Positions 33,515 through 41,557 of a stretch of DNA of 64,000 nucleotides are shown one piece after another (within the stretch, counting starts at the first letter, position 1; every line of letters starts with the position of its first letter). The position numbers were made by a program, and so were the translations under genes. The stretch comes from Lachnospiraceae bacterium (lineage in GTDB: Bacteria; Bacillota; Clostridia; Lachnospirales; Lachnospiraceae), in the NCBI GenBank assembly GCA_021202465.1, contig JAJQCZ010000009.1:1-64000 (forward strand), in the 5' to 3' direction. The notes under the pieces are model-generated. The model searched no databases and was not told the DNA's origin. It saw only the letters and a list, made by a program, of their open reading frames with translations.

Positions 33515-35059
33515 ATGTTGGAGAGAGAACAGGTCATTGTTCTGGACTTTGGCGGGCAATATAATCAGCTGATCGCACGCAGAGTCCGGGAATGTCATGT
33601 ATATGCAGAGGTGCTTCCTTATACTACACCGCTGGAGGAGATTCGGGCCAGACAGCCGAAGGGCATCATTTTTACCGGAGGCCCCAACAGCGTATATCTG
33701 GAGGAGTCTCCCCGGTGCGACGCGGCGATCTTTGAAATGGGAATTCCGATTCTGGGAATCTGCTACGGTTCCCAACTGATGGCGTATCTGCTGAAGGGCC
33801 GCGTAGAGACTGCTCCGGTCAGCGAATACGGAAAAACAGAAGTGACAGTGGACCGCAGCTCCGTTCTCTTCGGGGACGTAGAGGAGCAGACGATCTGCTG
33901 GATGAGCCATACGGACTATATCGCGGAGGCGCCGGAGGGATTTCGTGTCACGGCCTGCACGCCGGTCTGCCCTGTGGCCGCCATGGAAGACGCCAGTCGG
34001 GGGCTGTACGCGGTGCAGTTTCATCCGGAGGTGCTTCATACTGTGGAAGGCACGAAGATGCTTTATAATTTCGTGCGCAAGGTCTGCGGCGCACGCGGAG
34101 ACTGGAAGATGGATTCCTTCGTGGAACAGACCATCGGCAGACTGCGGGAACAGATCGGTGACGGCCGGGTGCTCTGCGCCCTGTCCGGCGGCGTGGATTC
34201 CTCGGTGGCGGCTGTCCTGCTCTCTAAGGCGGTGGGAAAGCAGCTGACCTGTGTCTTCGTAGATCACGGCCTGCTGCGAAAAAATGAGGGTGATGAAGTG
34301 GAAGCCGTCTTCGGCCCGGAGGGCCCTTATGAGCTGAACTTCATCCGCGTCAACGCGCAGCAGCGCTTCTATGACAAGCTGAAGGGCGTGGAGGAGCCGG
34401 AGCGTAAGCGGAAGATCATCGGCGAGGAATTTATTCGTGTCTTCGAAGAAGAAGCCCGTAAGATCGGCGCCGTGGATTTTCTGGCTCAGGGAACCATTTA
34501 CCCGGATGTCATCGAGAGCGGTCTCGGCAAATCCGCCACGATCAAGTCTCACCACAACGTAGGCGGCCTGCCGGATCATGTGGATTTCAAGGAAATCGTA
34601 GAGCCTCTGCGGATGCTCTTCAAAGACGAGGTGCGCAAGGCGGGCCTGGAGCTGGGAATCCCCGAATACCTCGTATACCGTCAGCCCTTCCCGGGGCCCG
34701 GCCTTGGTATCCGTATCATCGGCGAAGTGACCGCCGACAAGGTGCGTATCGTCCAGGACGCCGACGCCATCTACCGCGAGGAAATCGCCAAAGCCGGCTG
34801 CGATAAGGACCTCGGCCAGTATTTCACGGCTCTGACCAACATGCGCTCCGTCGGAGTCATGGGCGACGAGCGAACCTACGACTACACCGTGGCGCTGCGT
34901 GCCGTGCATACAAGCGATTTCATGACCGCCGACGCGGCACAGATTCCCTGGGAAGTGCTGGGCAGGGTTACCACACGGATCGTCAATGAAGTGCGGGGCG
35001 TGAACCGGGTCATGTATGACCTGACCAGCAAGCCGCCGGGGACGATAGAGTTCGAATGA
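33515..35059 (+). CDS. guaA: GMP synthase (glutamine-hydrolysing)
   Basis: A 514-residue two-domain enzyme converting XMP to GMP. The glutaminase domain has the nucleophile in GICYGSQL and the His-Glu pair in FHPEV; the ATP-pyrophosphatase domain has the P-loop SGGVDSS near 220 and the dimerisation C-terminus ending [15 protein letters not shown] site lies seven bases upstream. Its last bases, stop codon and terminator are repeated 3.7 kb downstream, marking an integration site. Confidence 0.96.
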   Translation: MLEREQVIVLDFGGQYNQLIARRVRECHVYAEVLPYTTPLEEIRARQPKGIIFTGGPNSVYLEESPRCDAAIFEMGIPILGICYGSQLMAYLLKGRVETAPVSEYGKTEVTVDRSSVLFGDVEEQTICWMSHTDYIAEAPEGFRVTACTPVCPVAAMEDASRGLYAVQFHPEVLHTVEGTKMLYNFVRKVCGARGDWKMDSFVEQTIGRLREQIGDGRVLCALSGGVDSSVAAVLLSKAVGKQLTCVFVDHGLLRKNEGDEVEAVFGPEGPYELNFIRVNAQQRFYDKLKGVEEPERKRKIIGEEFIRVFEEEARKIGAVDFLAQGTIYPDVIESGLGKSATIKSHHNVGGLPDHVDFKEIVEPLRMLFKDEVRKAGLELGIPEYLVYRQPFPGPGLGIRIIGEVTADKVRIVQDADAIYREEIAKAGCDKDLGQYFTALTNMRSVGVMGDERTYDYTVALRAVHTSDFMTADAAQIPWEVLGRVTTRIVNEVRGVNRVMYDLTSKPPGTIEFE

Positions 35060-35141
35060 TGATGTGAGCTTAGAAAAGCCTTACAGATTTTCAGAAACTA
35101 AAATCTGAAAGTCGGTAAGGCTTTTTTGTGTTTACTGGAGG
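35048..35141 (+). repeat. Left boundary repeat of the guaA island, including the guaA terminator
   Basis: From the final guaA codons through the terminator, about 94 bases match 38738-38828 with few differences. The first 21 bases, spanning the stop codon, are identical. The terminator at 35072-35127 has a long AAGCCTTAC.../...GTAAGGCTT stem and a T6 tail. Confidence 0.9.
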
Positions 35142-35319
35142 CGCGGAGATGGCGGAGGAGATCATAGGGAGATGTGGGTGCGGAGCGGGTGTCTGCTCTG
35201 TATTTTGCAAGAGTATTCAGAAAAATATAATTGTATTGTGAGAAAGGGTTTGATACAATAATATTTGATTGATAAAAGAAATAACGGCTTGAAATATCAG
35301 TTTTATGGAGGGTTGAAAG

Positions 35320-35955
35320 ATGGCCTTTGATTTTAAAAAAGAATACAAAGAGTTTTACATGTCGAAAAAGAAGCCGGAAATTGTAATGGTTCCACCAGCA
35401 AATTATATTGCTGTTCGCGGTGTGGGCGACCCAAATGAGGAAGGCGGCGCTTATCAGCGCGCAATCAGTGTACTTTATGCGGTGGCATATACGTTGAAGA
35501 TGAGTTATAAAACAGACTATAGGATAGAGGGATTCTTTGAATATGTTGTCCCGCCGCCGGAAGGCTTCTGGTGGCAGGAAGGAGTAGAAGGCGTTGTCGA
35601 TTATTCGTGAAAATCTACATTCCATTGGATTTCTGTAATTCGATTGCCGGAGTTTATAACGCAGAAAGATTTTGACTGGGCGGTAGAAACAGCTTCCAAA
35701 AAGAAAAAGATGGACTGTTCCTCTGCGGAGTTCCTTATGATCGATGAAGGTCTGTGTGTGCAGATGATGCATTTCGGGGCATTTGATGATGAACCTGCGA
35801 CTGTTGCGGTTATGGATGAATTCCTTGCTGCGAACGGATATGAAAATGATTTGAGTGAGACAAGGCTTCACCATGAAATCTACATGTCAGATGCCAGGAA
35901 AGTTCCGACAGAAAAGTGGAAAACAGTGATACGACATCCTGTTAAACGAGCGTGA
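35320..35955 (+). pseudogene. GyrI-like small-molecule-binding protein, nonsense codon
   Basis: The frame from ATG 35320 (GGAGGG upstream) encodes a GyrI-like protein: MAFDFKKEYKEFY, VPPANYIAVRGVGDPNEEGG and FFEYVVPPPEGFWWQEG. It stops at a TGA (35608-35610), yet the same frame continues as FHWISVIRLPEFITQKDFDW, VQMMHFGAFDDEP and the family end RHPVKRA. One substitution removes the stop, leaving about 211 codons. Families of this type bind or sense cationic small molecules. The gene is probably inactive unless the TGA is read through. Confidence 0.8.
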
Positions 35956-35961
35956 CATAGA

Positions 35962-36174
35962 ATGATGAAGACGCTGAATGAATATATGGAGATGCCTTAT
36001 CGAATGGAAATCGTAGAGGATAAGGATGAGGGCGGATATGTGGTTTCTTTTCCTGACCTGCCGGGATGCCTTACTTGTGGCGAGACAGTGGAATCTGCGG
36101 TGGCTAATGCTATGGATGCAAAAAGGACATGGTTGGAGGAAGCCGTGTATGTGGAAAATTGCACCAAAGTATAA
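35962..36174 (+). CDS. hicB: HicB-family antitoxin, orphan
   Basis: A 70-residue HicB-like protein with the pseudo-RNase H segment EGGYVVSFPDLPGCLTCGET and a following helix. There is no DNA-binding tail of the longer HicB forms and no HicA gene next to it; a HicA-like stub lies 2.4 kb away at 38567, inside the same island. The start has no clear ribosome binding site. It is probably a leftover of a HicAB pair. Confidence 0.7.
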   Translation: MMKTLNEYMEMPYRMEIVEDKDEGGYVVSFPDLPGCLTCGETVESAVANAMDAKRTWLEEAVYVENCTKV

Positions 36175-36220
36175 TGTCATGCCAGGGTAATTGATATTTT
36201 GAGTGATTTTTGGAGGTTTT

Positions 36221-36814
36221 ATGGAATTGAGAGATAAAAATGGGCTGACTGAACAGGAATTCTTAGCTGCCTACAATCCGAAAGACTATGATCGTCCGTC
36301 TCTGACTGCAGATATTGCGGTCTTCTCCCTGTCAGAAGTAGAGACCAGATTGCTGCTTATCCGCCGGGGGAACCACCCTTTCCTTGGAAAGTGGGCGTTG
36401 CCGGGAGGTTTTGTCGAAAAAGGCGAATCTGCAGATGAAGCAGCGGCCAGAGAGTTGAAAGAGGAAACGGGATTGTTGAATACGGAATTGATGCCTGCAG
36501 GTCTTTTTAGCAAACCCGGTCGGGATCCTCGCGCTTGGGTTGTCTCACAGGCTTTTGCTATAATTGTCTCTGCAGATCAGATTTCATCTGCACATGCGGG
36601 GGACGACGCAGCTTCCCTTTGCTGGTTTAGGATAGTTACTGAACGGACAGGATCACGAATTCGCGTATATTTTTCGGCTGAGGACATTGCGTTTTCCATT
36701 CTTTTGAAACTGGAAGGAAAGGGAAGCGTGAAAGTTTTGGAGGGGGGAGATAATTTGGCCTTTGATCATAGCCAGATTATTGCTGATGCCATGATGACTG
36801 CAGGGTTGCTGTAA
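36221..36814 (+). CDS. NUDIX hydrolase
   Basis: A 197-residue protein with a full NUDIX box, GGFVEKGESADEAAARELKEETGL, read as G-x5-E-x7-REUxEExGU near residues 64-88. The N-terminal LTADIAVFSLSEVETRLLLIRRG is the usual first strand set. NUDIX enzymes split nucleoside diphosphates linked to other groups; the C-terminal insert does not reveal the substrate. The ATG at 36221 has TGGAGG upstream; a start six codons earlier does not. Confidence 0.85.
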   Translation: MELRDKNGLTEQEFLAAYNPKDYDRPSLTADIAVFSLSEVETRLLLIRRGNHPFLGKWALPGGFVEKGESADEAAARELKEETGLLNTELMPAGLFSKPGRDPRAWVVSQAFAIIVSADQISSAHAGDDAASLCWFRIVTERTGSRIRVYFSAEDIAFSILLKLEGKGSVKVLEGGDNLAFDHSQIIADAMMTAGLL

Positions 36815-36877
36815 TATTCAGAATGTTGCAGTTTATTCATTTTTATAATGTCTTTCCAATACATTGAGCCATAGCGG

Positions 36878-36906
36878 GAGTCTTCCTTTCGGGAGGCTCT
36901 GTTTTG
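36878..36906 (+). terminator. Terminator after the NUDIX gene
   Basis: A GAGTCTTCC/GGAGGCTC hairpin with G-U pairs and a short TTTCG loop, followed by TGTTTTGTT. Confidence 0.6.
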
Positions 36907-37055
36907 TTAAATGAAGCGGGCATTCTGGGATTTATGTTTATTTGTGTTTTTTCCGAGATCCTGCTGGCAGGAGCTGCGATTATATTTATCTCGATGGGAG
37001 TGTCGATTAGGATTTACAGTAAAATGGATCTGGCGTGATTCCTGCACTATCATGA

Positions 37056-37598
37056 TTGGACTATCTGTCCAATGAATTTTCTGCTAGAATGCGGTATAAT
37101 GCAAGCGCTAAGATTGAGACCTGTGTGCGAGATCAGGAAGGTAAAATAATGACAAGAGGGAAAATTATCTTTATTGAAAAAAATTTGCGGGTCTACTCGA
37201 CGATCGAATTTAACGGAGACATGTATCCTTATGATGGAGGTCATGGCGAGGAGATTGTTGGTTTATTTCAAAGACGTGGTTTTTCTGATTTCCGATCATA
37301 TGAGCATTATGTAAAGAAGTTCGATGATAAGAATTTTGGTTACTTCCCTGCATATGGAATGGAACTTATCCAGTTTAAAGGAACCTATCGAGAGGATATA
37401 TTTGATTTTACAGATAATTATACGGATTATTTGTATTTGATTAATCGCAGTGGCAGGGATGTTTGCGTGAAACTGGAGGATGGGAAGAAGACGATACCGG
37501 ATATTGCAGCTGCGCTTATTTCTGAGGTGATGAAGATGCCAGAGGTAAAAAAACAAATTTCTCAAGGTATGAATACAGCAAGTACTAAAAGGCGGTAG
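37056..37598 (+). CDS. Hypothetical protein, start uncertain
   Basis: An open frame of 180 codons from TTG 37056; an ATG at 37089 gives 169 residues. There is no clear ribosome binding site at either. The sequence has aromatic-rich strands (YEHYVKKFDDKNFGYFPAYG) and a helical C-terminus. I do not recognise it. It may be a degraded gene that has lost its N-terminus, given the decay of its neighbours. Confidence 0.45.
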   Translation: MDYLSNEFSARMRYNASAKIETCVRDQEGKIMTRGKIIFIEKNLRVYSTIEFNGDMYPYDGGHGEEIVGLFQRRGFSDFRSYEHYVKKFDDKNFGYFPAYGMELIQFKGTYREDIFDFTDNYTDYLYLINRSGRDVCVKLEDGKKTIPDIAAALISEVMKMPEVKKQISQGMNTASTKRR

Positions 37599-37657
37599 TT
37601 GTTCTGCTGGAGGTATATATTTGTGGGTTTTTCATATGATTTTAATGGAAAGCTCTA

Positions 37658-37686
37658 TTGACTTTCCTCTTTGTACTTGCTAGAAT
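37658..37686 (+). promoter_or_regulatory. Promoter of the CptIN locus
   Basis: TTGACT, 17-base spacer, TAGAAT. The predicted transcription start, about 37693, falls at the first antitoxin repeat. Confidence 0.78.
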
Positions 37687-37692
37687 GTAAGT

Positions 37693-37825
37693 GCAAAGAA
37701 AGTTTACCACTGACCGGTATGTGGTATATAAATGGTCGGGTTGAAAGTTTACCGCTGACCAATATGCGGTATATAAATGGTTGGGTCGAAAGTATAGTCC
37801 TTCGCCGTAAGGCGGAGGACTTTTC
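37693..37825 (+). ncRNA. cptI: CptI-type RNA antitoxin (tandem repeats plus terminator)
   Basis: Two tandem 45-base repeats (37698-37742 and 37743-37787) begin GAAAGTTTACC, followed by the first bases of a third. Substitutions preserve pairing potential. An 11-bp hairpin AGTCCTTCGCC/GGCGGAGGACT with a GTAA loop and TTTT tail (37796-37825) ends the array, and the toxin gene starts 18 bases later. Type III systems have exactly this order: promoter, repeats, leaky terminator, toxin. The RNA is cut by the toxin into repeat units that bind and block it. Confidence 0.85.
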
Positions 37826-37843
37826 CGTAATGAGGACAGGCGG

Positions 37844-38314
37844 ATGAAGAAAACAGGTTTTTATATTATCAGAGACAAGTTCTTTGAAGATATGTCCGAT
37901 CCGTATCTCAAAGGAAACAAAGCGGGAAACAGACCGCATTATTACTGTTTTGAAGATACAAGTGCTGGAATATACTGGATGATACCATTGTCCAGCCGCA
38001 TTGATAAATACAGACGAATTATGGAGAAAAAAGAAAAATCCGGGAAGCCTTGCGATATTCTCCATATCGTTAAACTGGATGACAGCCGGGAGAGCGCATT
38101 TCTGATACAGGATATGTTCCCGATAACGGAAGAATACATAGAGCGAGAATACACAATTGCCGGAAATCATCTGATGTTGACAAGTGAGCATACAGTTAAA
38201 GAGATTGAGCAAAAAGCGAGAAAAGTCATGGGTATGTTGAAACGTGGCATAAAGTTCACTCCAACACAGCCGGATGTTATGGCGATATTGGAGAATTTGA
38301 GGAAAAACAGATAA
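37844..38314 (+). CDS. cptN: CptN toxin of a type III toxin-antitoxin system
   Basis: A 156-residue endoribonuclease-like protein of the CptIN/ToxN group: N-terminal GFYIIRDKFFEDM, NRPHYYCFEDTSAGIYWMIPLSS (the strand pair with the basic and serine residues of the active cleft), CDILHIVKL, and a helical C-terminus ending QPDVMAILENLRKN. ToxN-type toxins cut mRNA until held by their repeat RNA, giving plasmid stability or abortive phage defence. GAGGACAGG precedes the ATG. The gene looks intact, the only complete system in this decayed island. Confidence 0.85.
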   Translation: MKKTGFYIIRDKFFEDMSDPYLKGNKAGNRPHYYCFEDTSAGIYWMIPLSSRIDKYRRIMEKKEKSGKPCDILHIVKLDDSRESAFLIQDMFPITEEYIEREYTIAGNHLMLTSEHTVKEIEQKARKVMGMLKRGIKFTPTQPDVMAILENLRKNR

Positions 38315-38337
38315 ATTTTCCTTGTTAGCGCAATAAT

Positions 38338-38359
38338 TACATGGTGTTAGCACCATGTA
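38338..38359. other. Short perfect inverted repeat
   Basis: TACATGGTG/CACCATGTA, 9 bp around TTAG, in the 252-base gap after cptN. There is no T-run. It could be an operator or a remnant. Nothing else is visible in this gap. Confidence 0.3.
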
Positions 38360-38566
38360 GATATGACAGTTAAGGAGAATATCTGTGATACCTGTTTGCT
38401 TTGAAACTGTAAATACGGCGTAAAATAAGGATATGAAAACTCCCAAAAAGCAATCAGATATTTCGGTTTGCCGGTGAGTTATGGCAAATATATAACTGTA
38501 TTATCGAAAAAAAGATGCTGACACCAAATGCGACGCCACATATAATGGAGACAGTAGGGATTCCTT

Positions 38567-38692
38567 ATGGCAAAATGGGATAAACTATTGACACGAATAT
38601 GTTCCTTGTCAAAGGATCTTCGATTTAACGAGCTGCGTAAAGTGATGGAAAGCTATGGCTATGTAATTGAAGTGAAAAACGGTGTAAAATAG
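38567..38692 (+). pseudogene. HicA-like stub
   Basis: A 41-codon frame, MAKWDKLLTRICSLSKDLRF then NELRKVMESYGYVIE, resembles the N-terminal half of HicA toxins and stops before the catalytic-histidine region. It is cut off 46 bases before the island boundary repeat. Likely the relic partner of the orphan HicB at 35962, but in the wrong order and 2.4 kb away. Confidence 0.65.
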
Positions 38693-38737
38693 CACAAAAC
38701 TTAAACAAATGAAGTTAAGAACAGCGATGGACACGCC

Positions 38738-38828
38738 GAGTTCGAATGATGATGTGAGATTGAAAAATCCTTACTGATTTTCAGAAACCAAAATCTGAAA
38801 GTCGGTAAGGTTTTTTTGCGTTTACTGG
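38738..38828 (+). repeat. Right boundary repeat of the guaA island
   Basis: A second copy of the last guaA codons, stop and terminator. The repeat hairpin (about 38767-38815) keeps its stem and T7 tail. In integration at the 3-prime end of guaA, the outer copy is the displaced original gene end. Confidence 0.9.
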
Positions 38829-39032
38829 CAGCGGAGAGATGTTGGATGAGATTGGCTTTCTCTCCGCTGCCCTGTGCCACCCTTCATCCTCCACAAATGT
38901 ATCATCTGCCCGTAGATTCATTGTCATTGGCTTACCGCAGATTGAACAACGAGGAATCAGCTTCGATGCTTTGCTTACCGTTTCACCGAAGGATGTTCCG
39001 ATAGATTTGTAAGTCGATGTCTTTGAAAACAT
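38781..39032 (-). pseudogene. SirTM-type sirtuin, internally deleted
   Basis: The frame starts MFSKTSTYKSIG, like the N-terminus of SirTM sirtuins that follow Zn-macrodomain genes. It then jumps to the C-terminal zinc-binding and tail region, RCSICGKPMTMNLRADDTFV with the WHRAAER end. The NAD-binding Rossmann core of some 200 residues is missing. After WHRAAER the frame reads into the island boundary. It overlaps the macrodomain gene end by 50 bases, as in coupled pairs. It cannot be an active ADP-ribosyltransferase. Confidence 0.75.
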
Positions 39033-39768
39033 TGAAGATCACCTCGATTTCGTTGTTGGTCTGTTCTTTGTATTCTTTTATCGTACTGACGGCAATCTGC
39101 GCTGCCTTGTCATTGGGGAAGTGAAATTCTCCGGTGGAGATACAGCAGAACGCGACACTCTTTATATTATTTTGCTCCGCCAGTTCCAGGCAGGAACGAT
39201 AGCAGGAAGCAAGCAGTTCCTTATCTTTTCTGGTCAGCCAGCCGCTGACGATGGGGCCGACGGTATGCAGTACATAATCACAGGGCAGATTGAATGCCGG
39301 AGTGATTTTTGCCCTGCCGTTTTTCTCCTCATGCCCCTGTTTTTCCATCAGTTCTGCACAAGCTGCGCGAAGCTGAACACCCGCGTAGGTATGAATGGCG
39401 TTATCAATGCAGCCGTGGTTGGGGCAGAAGCAGCCCAGCATCTGAGAGTTGGCCGCGTTGACAATCGCTCCGCAGCGAATGGTGGTAATGTCTCCTTGCC
39501 AAAGATAAATCCCCTCCAGCACCGGCGTCAGGTCTGCAAAATCTGTAATACCCTTGCGCCTGGTTTCCTCCTGTAAATAAGCGTCCTGTATTTCCAGAAA
39601 CTGACTGCTGACCGGCTTCGGCATCCGCACGTTAAACAGTGCCCGCAGGAGCTGTTTCTGCTGTTGTATATCAGTGGGAATTTCCATGTTCCGGTATTGC
39701 GCTTCCTCTGAAAGAAGCGCCCTGATTAAATAAATTCTTCGCTCATCCTGTGTCATGGCTATCCTCAT
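38983..39768 (-). CDS. Zn-dependent macrodomain ADP-ribosylhydrolase
   Basis: A 261-residue protein with a helical N-terminal region and a macrodomain from about 85: VLEGIYLWQGDITTIRCGAI, VNAANSQMLGCFCPNHGCID with the Cys and His residues that bind zinc in this class, DYVLHTVGPIV, and CISTGEFHFP. These enzymes remove ADP-ribose from proteins and are normally paired with a SirTM writer, sometimes with a lipoylated GcvH-like carrier. Here the SirTM gene is gutted and no carrier is seen. GGAGGT stands before ATG 39768. Confidence 0.87.
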   Translation of the reverse strand: MRIAMTQDERRIYLIRALLSEEAQYRNMEIPTDIQQQKQLLRALFNVRMPKPVSSQFLEIQDAYLQEETRRKGITDFADLTPVLEGIYLWQGDITTIRCGAIVNAANSQMLGCFCPNHGCIDNAIHTYAGVQLRAACAELMEKQGHEEKNGRAKITPAFNLPCDYVLHTVGPIVSGWLTRKDKELLASCYRSCLELAEQNNIKSVAFCCISTGEFHFPNDKAAQIAVSTIKEYKEQTNNEIEVIFNVFKDIDLQIYRNILR

Positions 39769-39894
39769 GATTACCTCCAATTTTGATTCCCTGTATGGGT
39801 TTTTCTTTACTTGTTTTGTCGTATCGGTATTCTTGCGACGATATTTTTGGTGAATCCTAATGCCTTTGCATTTTCATAGAGGAAGGCCTTCTGT

Positions 39895-40452
39895 TCAGGA
39901 AGGGCGGACCAGGCTGCGAATCTGTGTCAGATAATAGTCTGCCAATTGTTCGGGACTTTCCTTCATACCGTCACGAATCCAGCACTCGACCACACCACGG
40001 CAGCCGTAAATGCCGAAATAGCAATCCCAGCGACGCTGATAATCCATTCCGTCCTTTACCATAAAGTATTTCTTCGTTTCTGCATCCATCTTCTCCATGC
40101 TCATGGCGATGCAGAGATCGAGTACATTGCTTTCGAAGTTGGGAGAAGCGACGAGAGCATAAAGCTCGGCATTTTCTTTCATTTCCTGAAATTGCAGGCA
40201 GAGAATGTCCTGAATGTTGCCGTCATTGCACTGCAGCAGAATTTCGCTCGTGCGGTTGAGACACTGCTGCTCCAGCTGCTCCTTCCAGTCGTAAACATCC
40301 TGATAATATTTATAGAAGGTTGTACGGTTAATCCCGGCTCTTTCGCAGACTTCCTTCAACTTGATGGCATGAAAGGGCTTTTCCTGCACCAGATGGATAA
40401 AGCTTTCCTGTATGACCATTTTTGTGTAACGAATGCGGGCATCTAATCCCAT
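39895..40452 (-). CDS. TetR/AcrR-family regulator
   Basis: A 185-residue regulator with a TetR-type helix-turn-helix at about 8-55 (IQESFIHLVQEKPFHAIKL, VCERAGINRTTFYKYY) and an unassigned helical ligand domain with the TetR_C-type pattern seen in DhaS-like repressors. The ATG at 40452 has GAGGTG upstream. It is divergent from the DUF4097-like gene at 40646, its most likely target. Confidence 0.82.
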   Translation of the reverse strand: MGLDARIRYTKMVIQESFIHLVQEKPFHAIKLKEVCERAGINRTTFYKYYQDVYDWKEQLEQQCLNRTSEILLQCNDGNIQDILCLQFQEMKENAELYALVASPNFESNVLDLCIAMSMEKMDAETKKYFMVKDGMDYQRRWDCYFGIYGCRGVVECWIRDGMKESPEQLADYYLTQIRSLVRPS

Positions 40453-40645
40453 AAAACCGCACCTCACTTTTCGATTTTTGGGAAGAAGAGCAACAGTTCT
40501 CCGTAAATTGTTGCTCTTTTTCCTGTATTCATTTTTCTGCTGATTGTTTCCGGAGGCTTACGAAGATAGAATAGCATCAGAGGGAAAGAAAAACAACAGG
40601 TTGTTTGAGAAATTTCTTTGTGTTTATCTGAAAGGAGCGGTCATC

Positions 40646-41242
40646 ATGAATGAATTTGGAAATGAAAGGCAGTCACTTGTCATTCCGGCAGACGGGATCC
40701 GCAGCCTGAATATTTCCAGCAAAAATTACCGGATTCGTATCGTATCAGGAAACGAAGAGTCTTTTATTCTCCGTTTCTGCAACAATCGTTTTCGGATGCT
40801 GGAAGTCACACCTCGGGGAGATTGTCTGAATCTCAGCGAGAAAATGGCGGTCACTTTTTATGAGTTCTTCCGCTTCGTGGAGCTGATGAGGGAGAATGAA
40901 CTGCTGGTCGAGCTGCCTCAAAACTGTGAAACTCTTTCGATTGTCGCCCGAACGGGTCCCACTGGTATTCTGGTAAACGGGGTAATGGTTCAGTCTTTGC
41001 AGCTGGAGTCCGGAACGGGTGAAATCTCTGTTTACAGAACCGATGTGACAAAGCAGCTGGCTGCTTTCAGCTCTGCCGGTAAAATCAGCTGCAGCGTACT
41101 TGGGAGGCCGGAGGAATACAATGTGTCCTGCGCTGCCGACCGCAGGGATGTCCAAAATCCCTGCTATCCTTACCATGAGAACGCTATGAAACGGATTGAT
41201 CTTCACTCCGGGATGAGCGTCCCTCATCTCTGTTTTGCCTGA
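40646..41242 (+). CDS. DUF4097-like putative adhesin-fold protein
   Basis: A 198-residue strand-rich protein. The early segment IRSLNISSKNYRIRIVSGNEESFILRF and later repeated short strands (GEISVYRTDVT, GKISCSVLG) resemble the beta-helix-like DUF4097 family. No signal peptide is visible, so it may be cytoplasmic. AAAGGAGCGG lies eight bases before the ATG at 40646. It is divergent from the TetR gene and is followed by a small zinc-ribbon gene, which matches regulatory loci where DUF4097 and zinc-ribbon proteins occur together. Confidence 0.6.
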   Translation: MNEFGNERQSLVIPADGIRSLNISSKNYRIRIVSGNEESFILRFCNNRFRMLEVTPRGDCLNLSEKMAVTFYEFFRFVELMRENELLVELPQNCETLSIVARTGPTGILVNGVMVQSLQLESGTGEISVYRTDVTKQLAAFSSAGKISCSVLGRPEEYNVSCAADRRDVQNPCYPYHENAMKRIDLHSGMSVPHLCFA

Positions 41243-41274
41243 AAAAATGACCGGAAAGAAAAGGAGCCATCATT

Positions 41275-41448
41275 ATGAAATATTGTGTCAGATGCGGAAA
41301 ATCTACGGAAGATCAGGAAGCCTATTGCAGCAACTGCGGTACCCCGGCGAACGGAACCGGCCATCCACTCCATCGGTTTGATCCGGAATTCTTTTGTCCG
41401 GAGAAAATCCGTGTAAGGACAACGGACAGGGAAAACAGCGGACTTTAG
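41275..41448 (+). CDS. Short zinc-ribbon protein
   Basis: A 57-residue protein beginning MKYCVRCGKSTEDQEAYCSN then CG, a four-cysteine zinc ribbon, with a polar tail and no membrane segment. AAGGAG lies eight bases before the ATG. Longer relatives carry a membrane domain after the ribbon, so this may be a truncated version. It is 32 bases after the DUF4097-like gene and probably co-transcribed. Confidence 0.6.
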   Translation: MKYCVRCGKSTEDQEAYCSNCGTPANGTGHPLHRFDPEFFCPEKIRVRTTDRENSGL

Positions 41449-41557
41449 ACAGAGAGGAAGTGAAAATCTATAGAAAAGTGCTTTATAAATGCTTCCTGAA
41501 GCCATATAATATGACACAAGGGACAAAAGGAAAAGGCCGGGAATGGAGAACAGATAA

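Noticed and set aside
32981-34909. Minus-strand open frame of 642 codons over guaA
   Set aside because: Antisense shadow of a clearly real GMP synthase gene.
36904-37038. 44-residue hydrophobic peptide from a TTG start
   Set aside because: The start lies in the T-tail of a terminator hairpin whose stem supplies the apparent ribosome binding site.
37698-37787. CRISPR array
   Set aside because: Two 45-base units are directly adjacent with no spacers; the order with a terminator and CptN gene identifies an RNA antitoxin.
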